Source of the DNA: Mesorhizobium muleiense
GTDB taxonomy: Bacteria; Pseudomonadota; Alphaproteobacteria; Rhizobiales; Rhizobiaceae
Assembly: GCF_900099905.1 (NCBI RefSeq)
Contig: NZ_FNEE01000023.1
Span: 1-64,000 of the forward strand
Length of the DNA stretch: 64,000 nucleotides
Direction: 5' to 3'
Below are positions 9,711 to 17,244 of the stretch, one piece after another. The stretch's first letter is position 1. Every line of letters starts with the position of its first letter. A program made the position numbers and the translations under genes. The notes below the pieces were generated by a model. It was not told where the DNA came from, made no database searches, and saw nothing but the letters and a program-made list of their open reading frames with translations.

Positions 9711-9971
9711 ATGGCCGGGCCGATGGACAGCGTTGGACGTGCCGCGAAGGCCAACATGCTGCTGATCGTCGAGTGCGGCCACTGCTACCATGTCGGGCGT
9801 TTTCGGGCCAACGACGTGGCCAAGGTGGTCGGCTGGAACAAGCCGCTGGAGACCATCCGATTCAGATGCAAGCGGTGCAACCGAACGGACACGACGGTGA
9901 AGACCCAGTTCGTCGACCAGGACCATCCGCCAAAAGGCTACATCTGGGTGCTGCAAAAATTCAAGCTTTAG
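9711..9971 (+). CDS. Small zinc-ribbon-like protein
   Basis: An 86-residue protein with two CxxC pairs, ECGHC and RCKRC, about 35 residues apart, typical of a zinc ribbon. The ATG lies 4 nt after the preceding stop. It ends convergently with the SRAP gene (4 nt shared). Probably nucleic-acid- or protein-binding; no specific family recognised. Confidence 0.65.
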   Translation: MAGPMDSVGRAAKANMLLIVECGHCYHVGRFRANDVAKVVGWNKPLETIRFRCKRCNRTDTTVKTQFVDQDHPPKGYIWVLQKFKL

Positions 9972-10681
9972 AACAGCGAACCCTGTACCGGCGCCTGTGG
10001 CGCCTGCGGCGGAAATTTTATCTGCGTCGCCGGCTTGTCGACGATCACCAGCGCGTCGTCCGCTGCCGTGCGCTGCAGGTGCCTGGCCTGCGACCACGGC
10101 GCGCTCAGCCAGGTCTCGGTTTCCTCCTGCGTGGTCAGGATCACGGGCATCGCCTTCTCGTGGATCGGCGCGATCAGGGCGTTTGGCCTGGTGGTCAGAA
10201 AGCCGTAGAGCTCGAACTCGCCGGGGCCGTCCTTGATCTTGCGCACGCCTTGCCAGCGTGTCCACAGCCCGGCGAAGAAGAACAGCGGCCGCGCCTCGTT
10301 CAGCGCGAACCAGTAGTTTTTTTGGATACCGGTATCCGGATCCTTGTCGCCCGGCGTTGGGCTCGGTTCGGCAAAACTGGTGAGCGGCACCACGCAGCGG
10401 TTTTCGACGCCGAGATATTGCTGCCAGTGGCCATATTGCGGGTTGCGGATGTTGGTGGTGCCGTAGTCGGCCTTGCCCTTCACGCGCTCGATCGGCGTCG
10501 GCATGCCCCACAGCAGGTTGGCCAGTTCGCGCGTCCCGTCAGGCGCGTTGCGCACCACCGGGCCGGGCTGGTTGGGGTAGATGTCGATGGAGGGCTCGAG
10601 ATTGCCGAGACTGTCGCTTAGGGCGCGGGTCCACTGGCGGATCGCCTCCTGGCTGGTGGTGATGTTGTAGAGGTTGCACAT
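9968..10681 (-). CDS. yedK: SOS response-associated peptidase / abasic-site shielding protein (SRAP, YedK/HMCES family)
   Basis: A 237-residue SRAP-family protein. Met is followed directly by the catalytic Cys2 (MCNLYN), which after Met removal forms a thiazolidine crosslink to abasic sites in single-stranded DNA. IYPNQPGPVVRN carries the conserved Asn, and the later IHEKAMPVIL contains the His and neighbouring acidic residue used by the family. Length is typical. A LexA-like box lies 0.6 kb away beyond two small genes, but not in this gene's own upstream region. Confidence 0.93.
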   Translation of the reverse strand: MCNLYNITTSQEAIRQWTRALSDSLGNLEPSIDIYPNQPGPVVRNAPDGTRELANLLWGMPTPIERVKGKADYGTTNIRNPQYGHWQQYLGVENRCVVPLTSFAEPSPTPGDKDPDTGIQKNYWFALNEARPLFFFAGLWTRWQGVRKIKDGPGEFELYGFLTTRPNALIAPIHEKAMPVILTTQEETETWLSAPWSQARHLQRTAADDALVIVDKPATQIKFPPQAPQAPVQGSLF

Positions 10682-10713
10682 GTCGAGCCCCGGGGATGTT
10701 CAGGCATCATGTG

Positions 10714-10762
10714 GGAAAGGGCAGGTAATTTCCAGCGCTTGTCCGCTCGGCTGCTGACACGC
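10714..10762 (+). repeat. Direct repeat copy 1 flanking an isolated gene
   Basis: About 48 bp beginning GGAAAGGGCAGG and ending GCTGACACGC. An imperfect second copy lies at 11413-11460 in the same orientation. The pair brackets the unknown gene at 10960. Confidence 0.6.
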
Positions 10763-10959
10763 TACCCCAGCCCACAGCGCCGCGATCACCGCCGCCATCC
10801 CGGCGATCGACCGCGGCAGAAGGATACCGCCGCGCGCAGCGCGGCGAACCGCGGGCTCCGCTTACGCAACGCACACCGCTCGCGCGCGTTCTACCCATTA
10901 GGAGGAGCATGGCGATGTGACAGCTGGTCTCATGCGCTCACAATCGGAGGCAAACCACG

Positions 10960-11397
10960 ATGTCCAAGTTCAAAGATGCCCTTGACCGCGGCAAGGAAGC
11001 TCGCCGTGAGCACGAGGAAAAGGTCGGCAATGAGAAGGCCGAAGGGGTGGACTTCGGCGCGCAAGCAAGGGCCTGGCTAAACGACGTCGTGGTTGCGTCG
11101 CTGGAAACGGCCAGGGCTGACGTAGCAGGCGAGGTGGCCGTCGAGATGGACACCGCGCCACGCCGCCAAGCCAAAGCATCAACACCATCTATTCGGTTCA
11201 GAATCTCCAGGAAGCGGGGAACGGAAAAGGAGGTGGTCGGAAGGACGTTCACGGTCAACGTTCAGCTGAGTGGACAAGTGTCGGTCTCTTCGCCGGGGAT
11301 GGTGGCGAGAGAAGTGGGAAACATCGGGGATAAGGCTGACGAGCGGTTCTCTAGCTTGCTGGCGGAACTGATCGAGGACGCAGCGAAGGGCACTTAG
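10960..11397 (+). CDS. Hypothetical protein, isolated between direct repeats
   Basis: A 145-residue protein with a highly charged N-terminus (KFKDALDRGKEARREHEEKV, coiled-coil-like) and a C-terminal part with beta-rich stretches (FTVNVQLSGQVSVSS). GGAGGCAAACCACG precedes the ATG. No family recognised. It stands alone between the SRAP gene and minC inside 48-bp direct repeats, as if inserted or duplicated in. It shares no operon with minC: 170 nt and the second repeat separate them. Confidence 0.6.
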   Translation: MSKFKDALDRGKEARREHEEKVGNEKAEGVDFGAQARAWLNDVVVASLETARADVAGEVAVEMDTAPRRQAKASTPSIRFRISRKRGTEKEVVGRTFTVNVQLSGQVSVSSPGMVAREVGNIGDKADERFSSLLAELIEDAAKGT

Positions 11398-11412
11398 CCA
11401 GCAAGGTGTCGA

Positions 11413-11460
11413 GGAAAGGGCTGGCGATTTCCAGCGCTGTCCGCCGGTTTGCTGACACGC
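11413..11460 (+). repeat. Direct repeat copy 2 flanking an isolated gene
   Basis: Matches 10714-10762 with a few substitutions and one length difference (GGAAAGGGCTGG...TTTCCAGCGCTG...GCTGACACGC). Lies about 105 nt upstream of minC. Confidence 0.6.
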
Positions 11461-11566
11461 CGGGCCTGTCAGTAACAGCTTTTCGGATGCCGCAAACTCC
11501 CCTTCCGTTAACCTTTCGTTAACCATGGCTGGCTAGCGTTTACCTATCAGTAAGGAATCGCTGTCC

Positions 11567-12337
11567 GTGACCTTCGCCGCCCCCGTCGAGACCAAATCCA
11601 TTCGCTTTCGCGCCCGCTCCTTCGTCGCCTTCACGCTCACCCCGGAGACGCCGCTTTCGGAGTGGCTGGAAAGTCTCGACCGCTGGATCGGCAATTCTCC
11701 CGGCTATTTTGCCGGCCGCCCGGTGGTGCTCAACCTCAACACGCTGAAGCCCGCGGTCAGCCAGATCGAAGCGCTGGTTGCCGAGCTTGGCCTGCGCGGC
11801 ATCCGCATCTATGCCATCGAGCTCGACGGCAACACGGTGCTTGAGCCCAGTCTGCCGCCTGTGCTGATCGGCGCCAAGGAAGCCACAGCCGGGCTGCTCA
11901 TGCAGGCCGACCAAAAGGCTGCCGGCAGGCCGGAAGAGACGGGCAGGGCGGAAGAAGGCAGGGCGGAACCGGGCAAGCGGTCAGAAGACAGGGTGCCGGA
12001 AGCGCCGGCCACGCTGATGGTCAAGACGCCGATCCGCTCGGGCCAGTCGATCTTCCACGCGCATGGCGATGTCATCGTGCTGGGCTCCGTTGCCTCCGGT
12101 TCCGAGATCGTCGCCGCCGGCTCGATCCATGTCTACGGCACGCTGCGCGGGCGGGCGTCGGCCGGTGTGCTCGGCCATTCGGCGGCGCGCATCTTCTGCC
12201 GCAAAAACGAGGCCGAACTGCTGTCGGTCGATGGCTGGTATTGCACCGCCGAGGAGATGGAGCCGGCCTTGCGCGGAAAAGCGGTGCAGGCCTTTCTGGA
12301 GAAAGACACGCTGCGCATCGCGCCGTTCAGCCAATGA
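11567..12337 (+). CDS. minC: Septum site-determining protein MinC
   Basis: A 256-residue MinC: N-terminal domain (SIRFRARSFVAFTLTPETPL, FAGRPVVLNLNTLK), a variable acidic linker, and the C-terminal beta-helix (VKTPIRSGQSIFHAHGDVIVLGSVASGSEIVAAGSIHVYGTLRGRA), which dimerises and binds MinD. It blocks FtsZ polymerisation away from mid-cell. GTG start at 11567. First gene of minCDE; minD follows after 102 nt with its own strong ribosome-binding site. Confidence 0.95.
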   Translation: MTFAAPVETKSIRFRARSFVAFTLTPETPLSEWLESLDRWIGNSPGYFAGRPVVLNLNTLKPAVSQIEALVAELGLRGIRIYAIELDGNTVLEPSLPPVLIGAKEATAGLLMQADQKAAGRPEETGRAEEGRAEPGKRSEDRVPEAPATLMVKTPIRSGQSIFHAHGDVIVLGSVASGSEIVAAGSIHVYGTLRGRASAGVLGHSAARIFCRKNEAELLSVDGWYCTAEEMEPALRGKAVQAFLEKDTLRIAPFSQ

Positions 12338-12439
12338 AGTTACCCGAAAGTACGCAGCGGTTTTGAAATAGAAACAAAGACTTAAGCGCATCGCATAATT
12401 CAAACGCTTAACAATACCAACAACAATAAGGAGGCATAG

Positions 12440-13255
12440 ATGGGCAAAGTTGTGGTGGTCACCTCGGGCAAGGGGGGCGTCGGCAAGACGACCTCGACGG
12501 CCGCCCTTGGCGCCGCCGTCGCGAGAACCGGCAAGAGGGTGGCGCTGGTCGACTTCGACGTGGGTTTGAGGAATCTCGACCTGATCATGGGCGCCGAGCG
12601 GCGGGTGGTGTTCGACCTGGTCAATGTCATCCAGGGAACGGCCAAGCTGTCGCAGGCGCTAATCCGCGACAAGCGGGTCGAGACGCTGTTCCTGCTGCCG
12701 GCCTCGCAGACGCGCGACAAGGATGCGCTGACCGAGGAGGGCGTCGGCGAGGTGATCGAAAAGCTGAGCTCGGTGTTCGACTACGTCTTCTGCGACAGCC
12801 CGGCCGGCATCGAGCGCGGCGCGCAGCTTGCCATGCGCTTTGCCGACGAGGCGGTCATCGTCACCAACCCGGAAGTCAGTTCGGTGCGCGATTCCGATCG
12901 CATCATCGGCCTGCTCGACGCCAGGACCGTGAAGGCCGAGCGGGGCGAGCAGATCGCCAAGCATGTGCTGGTGACGCGCTACGATGCAGCGCGCGCGGCG
13001 CGCGGCGAAATGCTCTCGATCGACGATGTGCTGGAAATCCTGTCGACGCCGCTGTTGGGCATCATTCCCGAGAGCCAGGACGTGCTCAAGGCCTCCAATC
13101 TCGGGTCGCCGGTGACACTCAGCGATCCCACCAACTCCGCCGCCCGCGCCTATATCGAGGCGGCCAAACGGCTCGAGGGCGAGGACCTGCCGGTCGTCGT
13201 GCCGTTCGAGCGCAAGGGCTTTCTCGATCGGCTTTTTGGAAGGAGGGCAGCATGA
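12440..13255 (+). CDS. minD: Septum site-determining ATPase MinD
   Basis: A 271-residue ParA/MinD ATPase: deviant Walker [10 protein letters not shown], switch motifs [17 protein letters not shown] and [15 protein letters not shown], and a C-terminal amphipathic membrane-targeting helix ([10 protein letters not shown]). It cycles on the membrane, recruits MinC and is driven off by MinE. AAGGAGG precedes the ATG. Its stop overlaps minE (ATGA). Confidence 0.97.
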   Translation: MGKVVVVTSGKGGVGKTTSTAALGAAVARTGKRVALVDFDVGLRNLDLIMGAERRVVFDLVNVIQGTAKLSQALIRDKRVETLFLLPASQTRDKDALTEEGVGEVIEKLSSVFDYVFCDSPAGIERGAQLAMRFADEAVIVTNPEVSSVRDSDRIIGLLDARTVKAERGEQIAKHVLVTRYDAARAARGEMLSIDDVLEILSTPLLGIIPESQDVLKASNLGSPVTLSDPTNSAARAYIEAAKRLEGEDLPVVVPFERKGFLDRLFGRRAA

Positions 13256-13524
13256 GCCTGTTAGACCTCTTCAAGCGGCGCGGCAGCGCGCCGGTGGCGC
13301 GCGAGCGGCTGCAGGTGCTGCTCGCCTATGAGCGCCGCAACCGCAGCCAGCCCGATCTCGTCTCGGTGCTGCGCGAGGAGATCATGGCCGTCATCGCCAG
13401 GCACGTGCAGATCGACCAGGATTATCTGCAGGTCTCGATGGATCGCGGCGAGACGATGTCGACGCTGGAGATCGACATTCAGATCCCCAACAAGAGCGCA
13501 AGGCCGCTGGCCATGTCGGCCTGA
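13252..13524 (+). CDS. minE: Cell division topological specificity factor MinE
   Basis: A 90-residue MinE of usual length. The N-terminal segment ([26 protein letters not shown]) is the membrane-binding and anti-MinCD helix; the C-terminal part ([28 protein letters not shown]) is the topological specificity domain. Overlaps the minD stop by 4 nt. Confidence 0.96.
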   Translation: MSLLDLFKRRGSAPVARERLQVLLAYERRNRSQPDLVSVLREEIMAVIARHVQIDQDYLQVSMDRGETMSTLEIDIQIPNKSARPLAMSA

Positions 13525-13553
13525 GCGTTGCGCCTGTAGTGGTTTTTGACGCC

Positions 13554-13631
13554 GGCGGGACAGCGCCCCCTCTGGGCCTACCGGCCATCTCCCCCAATGG
13601 CCGGCAGGACAGAGGGGGGTACTGTCCCGCC
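13554..13631. repeat. Palindromic intergenic element, family A
   Basis: About 78 bp with terminal inverted repeats GGCGGGACAG / CTGTCCCGCC and internal pairs CCCCCTCTG / CAGAGGGGGG and CCGGCCAT / ATGGCCGG. The same vocabulary recurs near 16323, 23894, 33671, 37054, 39871, 47991 and 50053. Confidence 0.8.
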
Positions 13632-13790
13632 GACATCTTCTTATTTTATATCAACCATAGGTTGCGTTAAATATTTCCCATCCATTTGCCACTTGCGCAA
13701 CCAACAAAAGGGTGAAAACGTTGGTCCGGGGTAAATGGGCAAGGGTGGTCGTCGCGGCTGTTAAAAGCTCCGGGGCGGCCTTGAAAAGCG

Positions 13791-14054
13791 ATGAAATTTC
13801 CACAGTTCCTGGTGGCGATGACCGCCGCGGCATTCGTCGTGGCGCTCTCGATTTATTTGGCAACGGGTTCAATCTGGAAGGCGCTCGGCTGGACGGTCCT
13901 CACCTTGATCGTTCTGCAGCTTGGATATTTTTTGTCCGTCGTCCGGCTGATCTATAGGGCCGAACGAAAGACACACAGTGACCGCGACCCGCGAGTACTG
14001 GACCGTCGAGACTGCATGCGGTTTCGAGATTCAGGTCGGCCTCCACAAATATAA
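13791..14054 (+). CDS. Small membrane protein, probable exopolysaccharide production repressor (ExoX-like)
   Basis: An 87-residue protein whose first 60 residues form two membrane helices (FLVAMTAAAFVVALSIYLAT and ALGWTVLTLIVLQLGYFLSVV) in the pattern of the short ExoX-like repressors of rhizobia, which act after transcription on the polysaccharide priming sugar transferase. The hydrophilic tail after RLIYRAERKTH does not look conserved and could reflect a frame change. The assignment rests on topology and the SIWKALGWTVLTLIVLQLGYF pattern only. Confidence 0.45.
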   Translation: MKFPQFLVAMTAAAFVVALSIYLATGSIWKALGWTVLTLIVLQLGYFLSVVRLIYRAERKTHSDRDPRVLDRRDCMRFRDSGRPPQI

Positions 14055-14236
14055 ACATGCCTAGACCATGATGTTCATCAGATAGACAGTATGGTCTAAA
14101 CCGCTTGAAAGCGGACATGTTCGGTTCTGGGAATGTGCCTTGGACGTTCCGTTACTTTAGTCAACCAGTATATATCTCCGGGTGCATATGCCCGATACTG
14201 CGCAGCGCGTCATCCGCTCCAGCTCCGTCGCTCTGC

Positions 14237-15103
14237 TCACTCCGCGGCCAGCTTGTCCTGCGTCCTGGTGTCGAAGTCGCTGGCGTCGTGGCGCTCGTGC
14301 AATTGCATCGCCGGCTCGCCGAAGGCGCGGTTGACCATGCGGCCGCGCTGCACCGCCGGCCGCGCGTCGATCGCGTCGGCCCAGCGCTGCACGTGCTTGT
14401 ATTCCTGCACCGACAGGAACGCGCCGGCGTCGTTGTAAATGCGGCCCTTGGCCAGCCCGCCATACCAGGGCCACACGGCGATGTCGGCAATCGTGTAGGC
14501 GTCGCCGCCGAGATATTCGCTTACCGCCAGGCGCCGGTCGAGCACGTCCATCTGGCGCTTCACCTCCATGGCGAAGCGGTCGATGGCATATTCGAATTTT
14601 TCCGGTGCGTAGGCGTAGAAATGGCCGAAGCCGCCGCCGAGATAGGGCGCCGAGCCCATCTGCCAGAACAGCCACGACAGGGTTTCTGCGCGCGCCGGCT
14701 GCCCGATCGGCAGGAACTCGCCGAATTTCTCGGCCAGATGCAGCAGGATCGAGCCGGATTCGAAGACGCGGATCGGCTTTGGCCCGCTGCGGTCCATCAG
14801 CGCCGGGATCTTGGAGTTGGGATTGACCTCGACGAAGCCGCTGCCGAACTGGTCGCCGTCGTTGATCCTGATCAGCCAGGCGTCATATTCGGCGCCTTTG
14901 TGGCCGCGCGCCAACAGTTCCTCCAGCATGATCGTCACCTTCACGCCGTTTGGTGTCGCCTGCGAGTAAAGCTGCAGCGGATGCTTGCCGACCGGCAGCT
15001 GCTTGTCATGCGTCGGGCCGGCGATCGGCCGGTTGATGCTGGCGAAGGCGCCGCCATTCTCCTTGTTCCAGGTCCATACTTTCGGCGGTGTGTATTGGTT
15101 CAT
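14237..15103 (-). CDS. yghU: Glutathione-dependent disulfide-bond oxidoreductase YghU
   Basis: A 288-residue Nu-class glutathione transferase-like protein of the YghU/YfcG group. It has the long family N-terminus (YTPPKVWTWNKENGGAFASINRPIAGPTH in part), the thioredoxin-fold active region LYSQATPNGVKVTIMLEEL, the cis-Pro segment NPNSKIPAL and the helical domain ending AYTIADIAVWPWYGGL. Family members bind two glutathiones and reduce disulfides; role probably redox homeostasis in the cytoplasm. Divergent from the HtrA-like gene. Confidence 0.95.
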   Translation of the reverse strand: MNQYTPPKVWTWNKENGGAFASINRPIAGPTHDKQLPVGKHPLQLYSQATPNGVKVTIMLEELLARGHKGAEYDAWLIRINDGDQFGSGFVEVNPNSKIPALMDRSGPKPIRVFESGSILLHLAEKFGEFLPIGQPARAETLSWLFWQMGSAPYLGGGFGHFYAYAPEKFEYAIDRFAMEVKRQMDVLDRRLAVSEYLGGDAYTIADIAVWPWYGGLAKGRIYNDAGAFLSVQEYKHVQRWADAIDARPAVQRGRMVNRAFGEPAMQLHERHDASDFDTRTQDKLAAE

Positions 15104-15329
15104 TTCGGAGGCCTTTGATGTGAGCGGAGAGGGTCTTGGGGAGGATCAGCTTGCATAGATACAGGTAGTGCGGGCTGACGGAAGTTCAACTTGTGTTGAA
15201 CTATTGTCGATGTCGGCAGCGCAAGCCTGCGCGATTGCATCCGGCCCTTGCGCCTCGTCACATGCGCCATAGCTATAGAAGATGCCGGCCCTCTGAACGG
15301 TCGTCGTGAATATGGCCAGGATTGAGAGC

Positions 15330-16232
15330 ATGACCATCGATACGATTTTGCGGTCCATCGTGACGGTGCGGGCTTCGATCCCGGATGATGCCTTCACCGC
15401 GAATGCGCTGGGCACCAGCCGGGAAGGCAGCGGCGTGGTCATTCGCGACAACGGCCTGGTGCTCACCATCGGCTATCTGATCACCGAGGCGGAAGAGGTC
15501 TGGCTAACCGACCACAGCGGGCGCGTGATTCCCGCGCACGCGCTCGCCTACGACCAGGAAACGGGCTTCGGCCTGGTGCAGGCGCTGGCCCCGCTCTCCC
15601 TGCCCGCAGTGGCTTTCGGCGACGCGGCCAGGGCGATGGCCGGCGACCCGGTGGTGCTCGCCGACGGCATCGGCCAGGCGGTCAGCGCGTACATCGTCAC
15701 CAAGCAGGAATTCGCCGGCTATTGGGAATATCTGCTGGACGAGGCGATCTTCACCGCGCCGGCTCATCCGTCATGGGGAGGTGCGGCCCTCATCGGGCAG
15801 GACGGCAGGCTGCTCGGCATCGGTTCTCTGCGCCTGCAGATGAGCCGCGCCGGCGAGATCGCCGATATCAACATGGTGGTGCCGATCGACCTGCTGCCGC
15901 CCATCCTCGACGATCTGCTGACACGCGGCCAGGTCGCCAAGCCACCGCGCCCATGGCTCGGCGCCTTCTCCGCCGAAAGCAATGGCGAGGTCGTGGTGAT
16001 GAGCGTCGCCGAAGGCAGCCCGGCCGCCGAAGCCGGCCTGCGCCAGGGCGACATCATCTCGGATGTGCGCGACGGCGAAGTCGACGGGCTCGCCGATTTC
16101 TACCGCAAGTTGTGGCAGAACCCGGCGGGCGCCGAGATCCCGTTGCGTGTTGTGCGCGACGGCCGCGAAACCTGGCTGCGCGTCAAGTCGGCCGACCGCA
16201 ACAGCTTTCTCAAGAAACCGCAGCTGCAGTGA
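15330..16232 (+). CDS. HtrA-like trypsin-PDZ protein without catalytic residues
   Basis: A ~300-residue cytoplasmic-looking protein with the fold order of S1C proteases: EGSGVVIRDNGLVLT at ~30-45, a beta-barrel domain, then a PDZ domain (VVMSVAEGSPAAEAGLRQGDIISDV at ~220-245). The triad is missing: the His position (NHV in HtrA) reads GYLI, the Asp motif (TDIAL) reads TGFGL, and the Ser motif (GNSGG) reads PSWGG. It is therefore probably a non-proteolytic binding protein. GTG 15306 and ATG 15312 are alternative starts; 15330 has AGGA about 12 nt upstream. No signal peptide is evident. Confidence 0.75.
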   Translation: MTIDTILRSIVTVRASIPDDAFTANALGTSREGSGVVIRDNGLVLTIGYLITEAEEVWLTDHSGRVIPAHALAYDQETGFGLVQALAPLSLPAVAFGDAARAMAGDPVVLADGIGQAVSAYIVTKQEFAGYWEYLLDEAIFTAPAHPSWGGAALIGQDGRLLGIGSLRLQMSRAGEIADINMVVPIDLLPPILDDLLTRGQVAKPPRPWLGAFSAESNGEVVVMSVAEGSPAAEAGLRQGDIISDVRDGEVDGLADFYRKLWQNPAGAEIPLRVVRDGRETWLRVKSADRNSFLKKPQLQ

Positions 16233-16249
16233 GGCTGACGCTGGGCGCC

Positions 16250-16390
16250 GATCCACTTCTCCCACAAGAAGGGGAGAAGGAAAGGCATCACGATGCGAAG
16301 GGCCGCCATGGGCGGCGCGAAGCACCCCCCTCTGTCCTGCCGGACATCTCCCCCTCAAGGGGGGAGATTGGCAGTTTTGCTGTCCCGCCG
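16250..16390. repeat. Two palindromic repeats (families B-like and A)
   Basis: 16250-16281 is a half-length copy of the CTTCTCCCACAAG...GGGGAGAAGG type (family B). 16323-16390 is a family A copy with CCCCCCTCTGTCCTGCCGGA and a CTCCCCCTCAAGGGGGGAG hairpin. Both lie between the HtrA-like and YdeI-like genes. Confidence 0.7.
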
Positions 16391-16481
16391 GCCTTGCAAC
16401 GAGGTTGCTGTTGCTCCATTCGATCGGAGCTGCACAGAGACAAGGAGGAACGATGATGACCGCAAAAAGCGAGACCCGCTA

Positions 16482-17081
16482 ATGGCGCCGGTCGAGGTCG
16501 ACCCCGCCAAGGTCCGCGAATTCAGCGATGCCGAGAGCTTCCACACCTGGCTCGGCAAGCATCACGACACCGAGACAGAAATCTGGATCAAGATCCACAA
16601 GGTCGGTTCGGGACTGCCTTCGATCACGCCCAAGGAGGCCATCGACGTCGTGCTGTGCTGGGGCTGGATCGATGCCGTGCGCAAGGGGCTCGACGACAAG
16701 AGCTATTTGCAGCGCTACACACCGCGCGGCAGGAAGAGCATCTGGAGCCAGATCAACGTCGACAACGTCGCCCGGCTGATCGAGGCGGGCCGGATGACCG
16801 AGCATGGGCTCAAACAGGTCGAGGCGGCGAAGACCGACGGCCGCTGGGCGCGTGCCTATGCAAGCGGCAAGGACATGAAAATCCCCGCGGATCTGCAGGC
16901 CGCAATAGACGCCGAGCCCAAGGCCAAGGCGATGCTGGCAGGGCTCAGCGCGCAGAACCGCTTCGCGCTCGCCTTTCGCATCCACAACATGAAGACCGAG
17001 TCTGGCCGCAAGAAGAGGATCGCCGCCTTCGTCGAGATGCTGACGTGCGGTGAGACGATCTACCCGCAAGGGAAGAGGTGA
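16482..17081 (+). CDS. YdeI/OmpD-associated family protein
   Basis: A 199-residue YdeI-family protein (DUF1801/OmdA-like N-terminus): SFHTWLGKHHDTETEIWIKI, EAIDVVLCWGWIDAVRKGLD, YLQRYTPRGRKSIWSQIN, and a C-terminal helical segment ending GRKKRIAAFVEMLTCGE. Family members are linked to stress and peptide resistance, but biochemistry is unclear. The strong Shine-Dalgarno (AAGGAGG at 16442) serves an ATG at 16453 in another frame, giving a ten-codon peptide whose TAA overlaps this ATG (TAATG). Either translational coupling or loss of one C that has split the true N-terminus. Confidence 0.85.
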   Translation: MAPVEVDPAKVREFSDAESFHTWLGKHHDTETEIWIKIHKVGSGLPSITPKEAIDVVLCWGWIDAVRKGLDDKSYLQRYTPRGRKSIWSQINVDNVARLIEAGRMTEHGLKQVEAAKTDGRWARAYASGKDMKIPADLQAAIDAEPKAKAMLAGLSAQNRFALAFRIHNMKTESGRKKRIAAFVEMLTCGETIYPQGKR

Positions 17082-17244
17082 GGGCTGGCGCCGTCGCGGC
17101 TGTGGCTGCCATTGCGGCAAAGTTCCCGCCTCGTGGGTGTCAGGGTGAGAGAAATTGGCCGTCCACCCCAGCCGCTGCGCAGTAACGGATTCTTCTTTGC
17201 TTTTGCCGCACAATGGCCGCGACGAGGCAGGCGAAGTCCAGAGC

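Noticed and set aside
10709-11080. Plus-strand 123-codon frame covering the first direct repeat
   Set aside because: Arg-rich low-complexity translation; the real gene at 10960 uses another frame with a clear ribosome-binding site.
13978-14064. 28-codon frame after the ExoX-like gene with a protein-like sequence
   Set aside because: Overlaps the annotated tail of the ExoX-like gene, GTG start without a clear ribosome-binding site; could be a frameshifted tail but cannot be supported.
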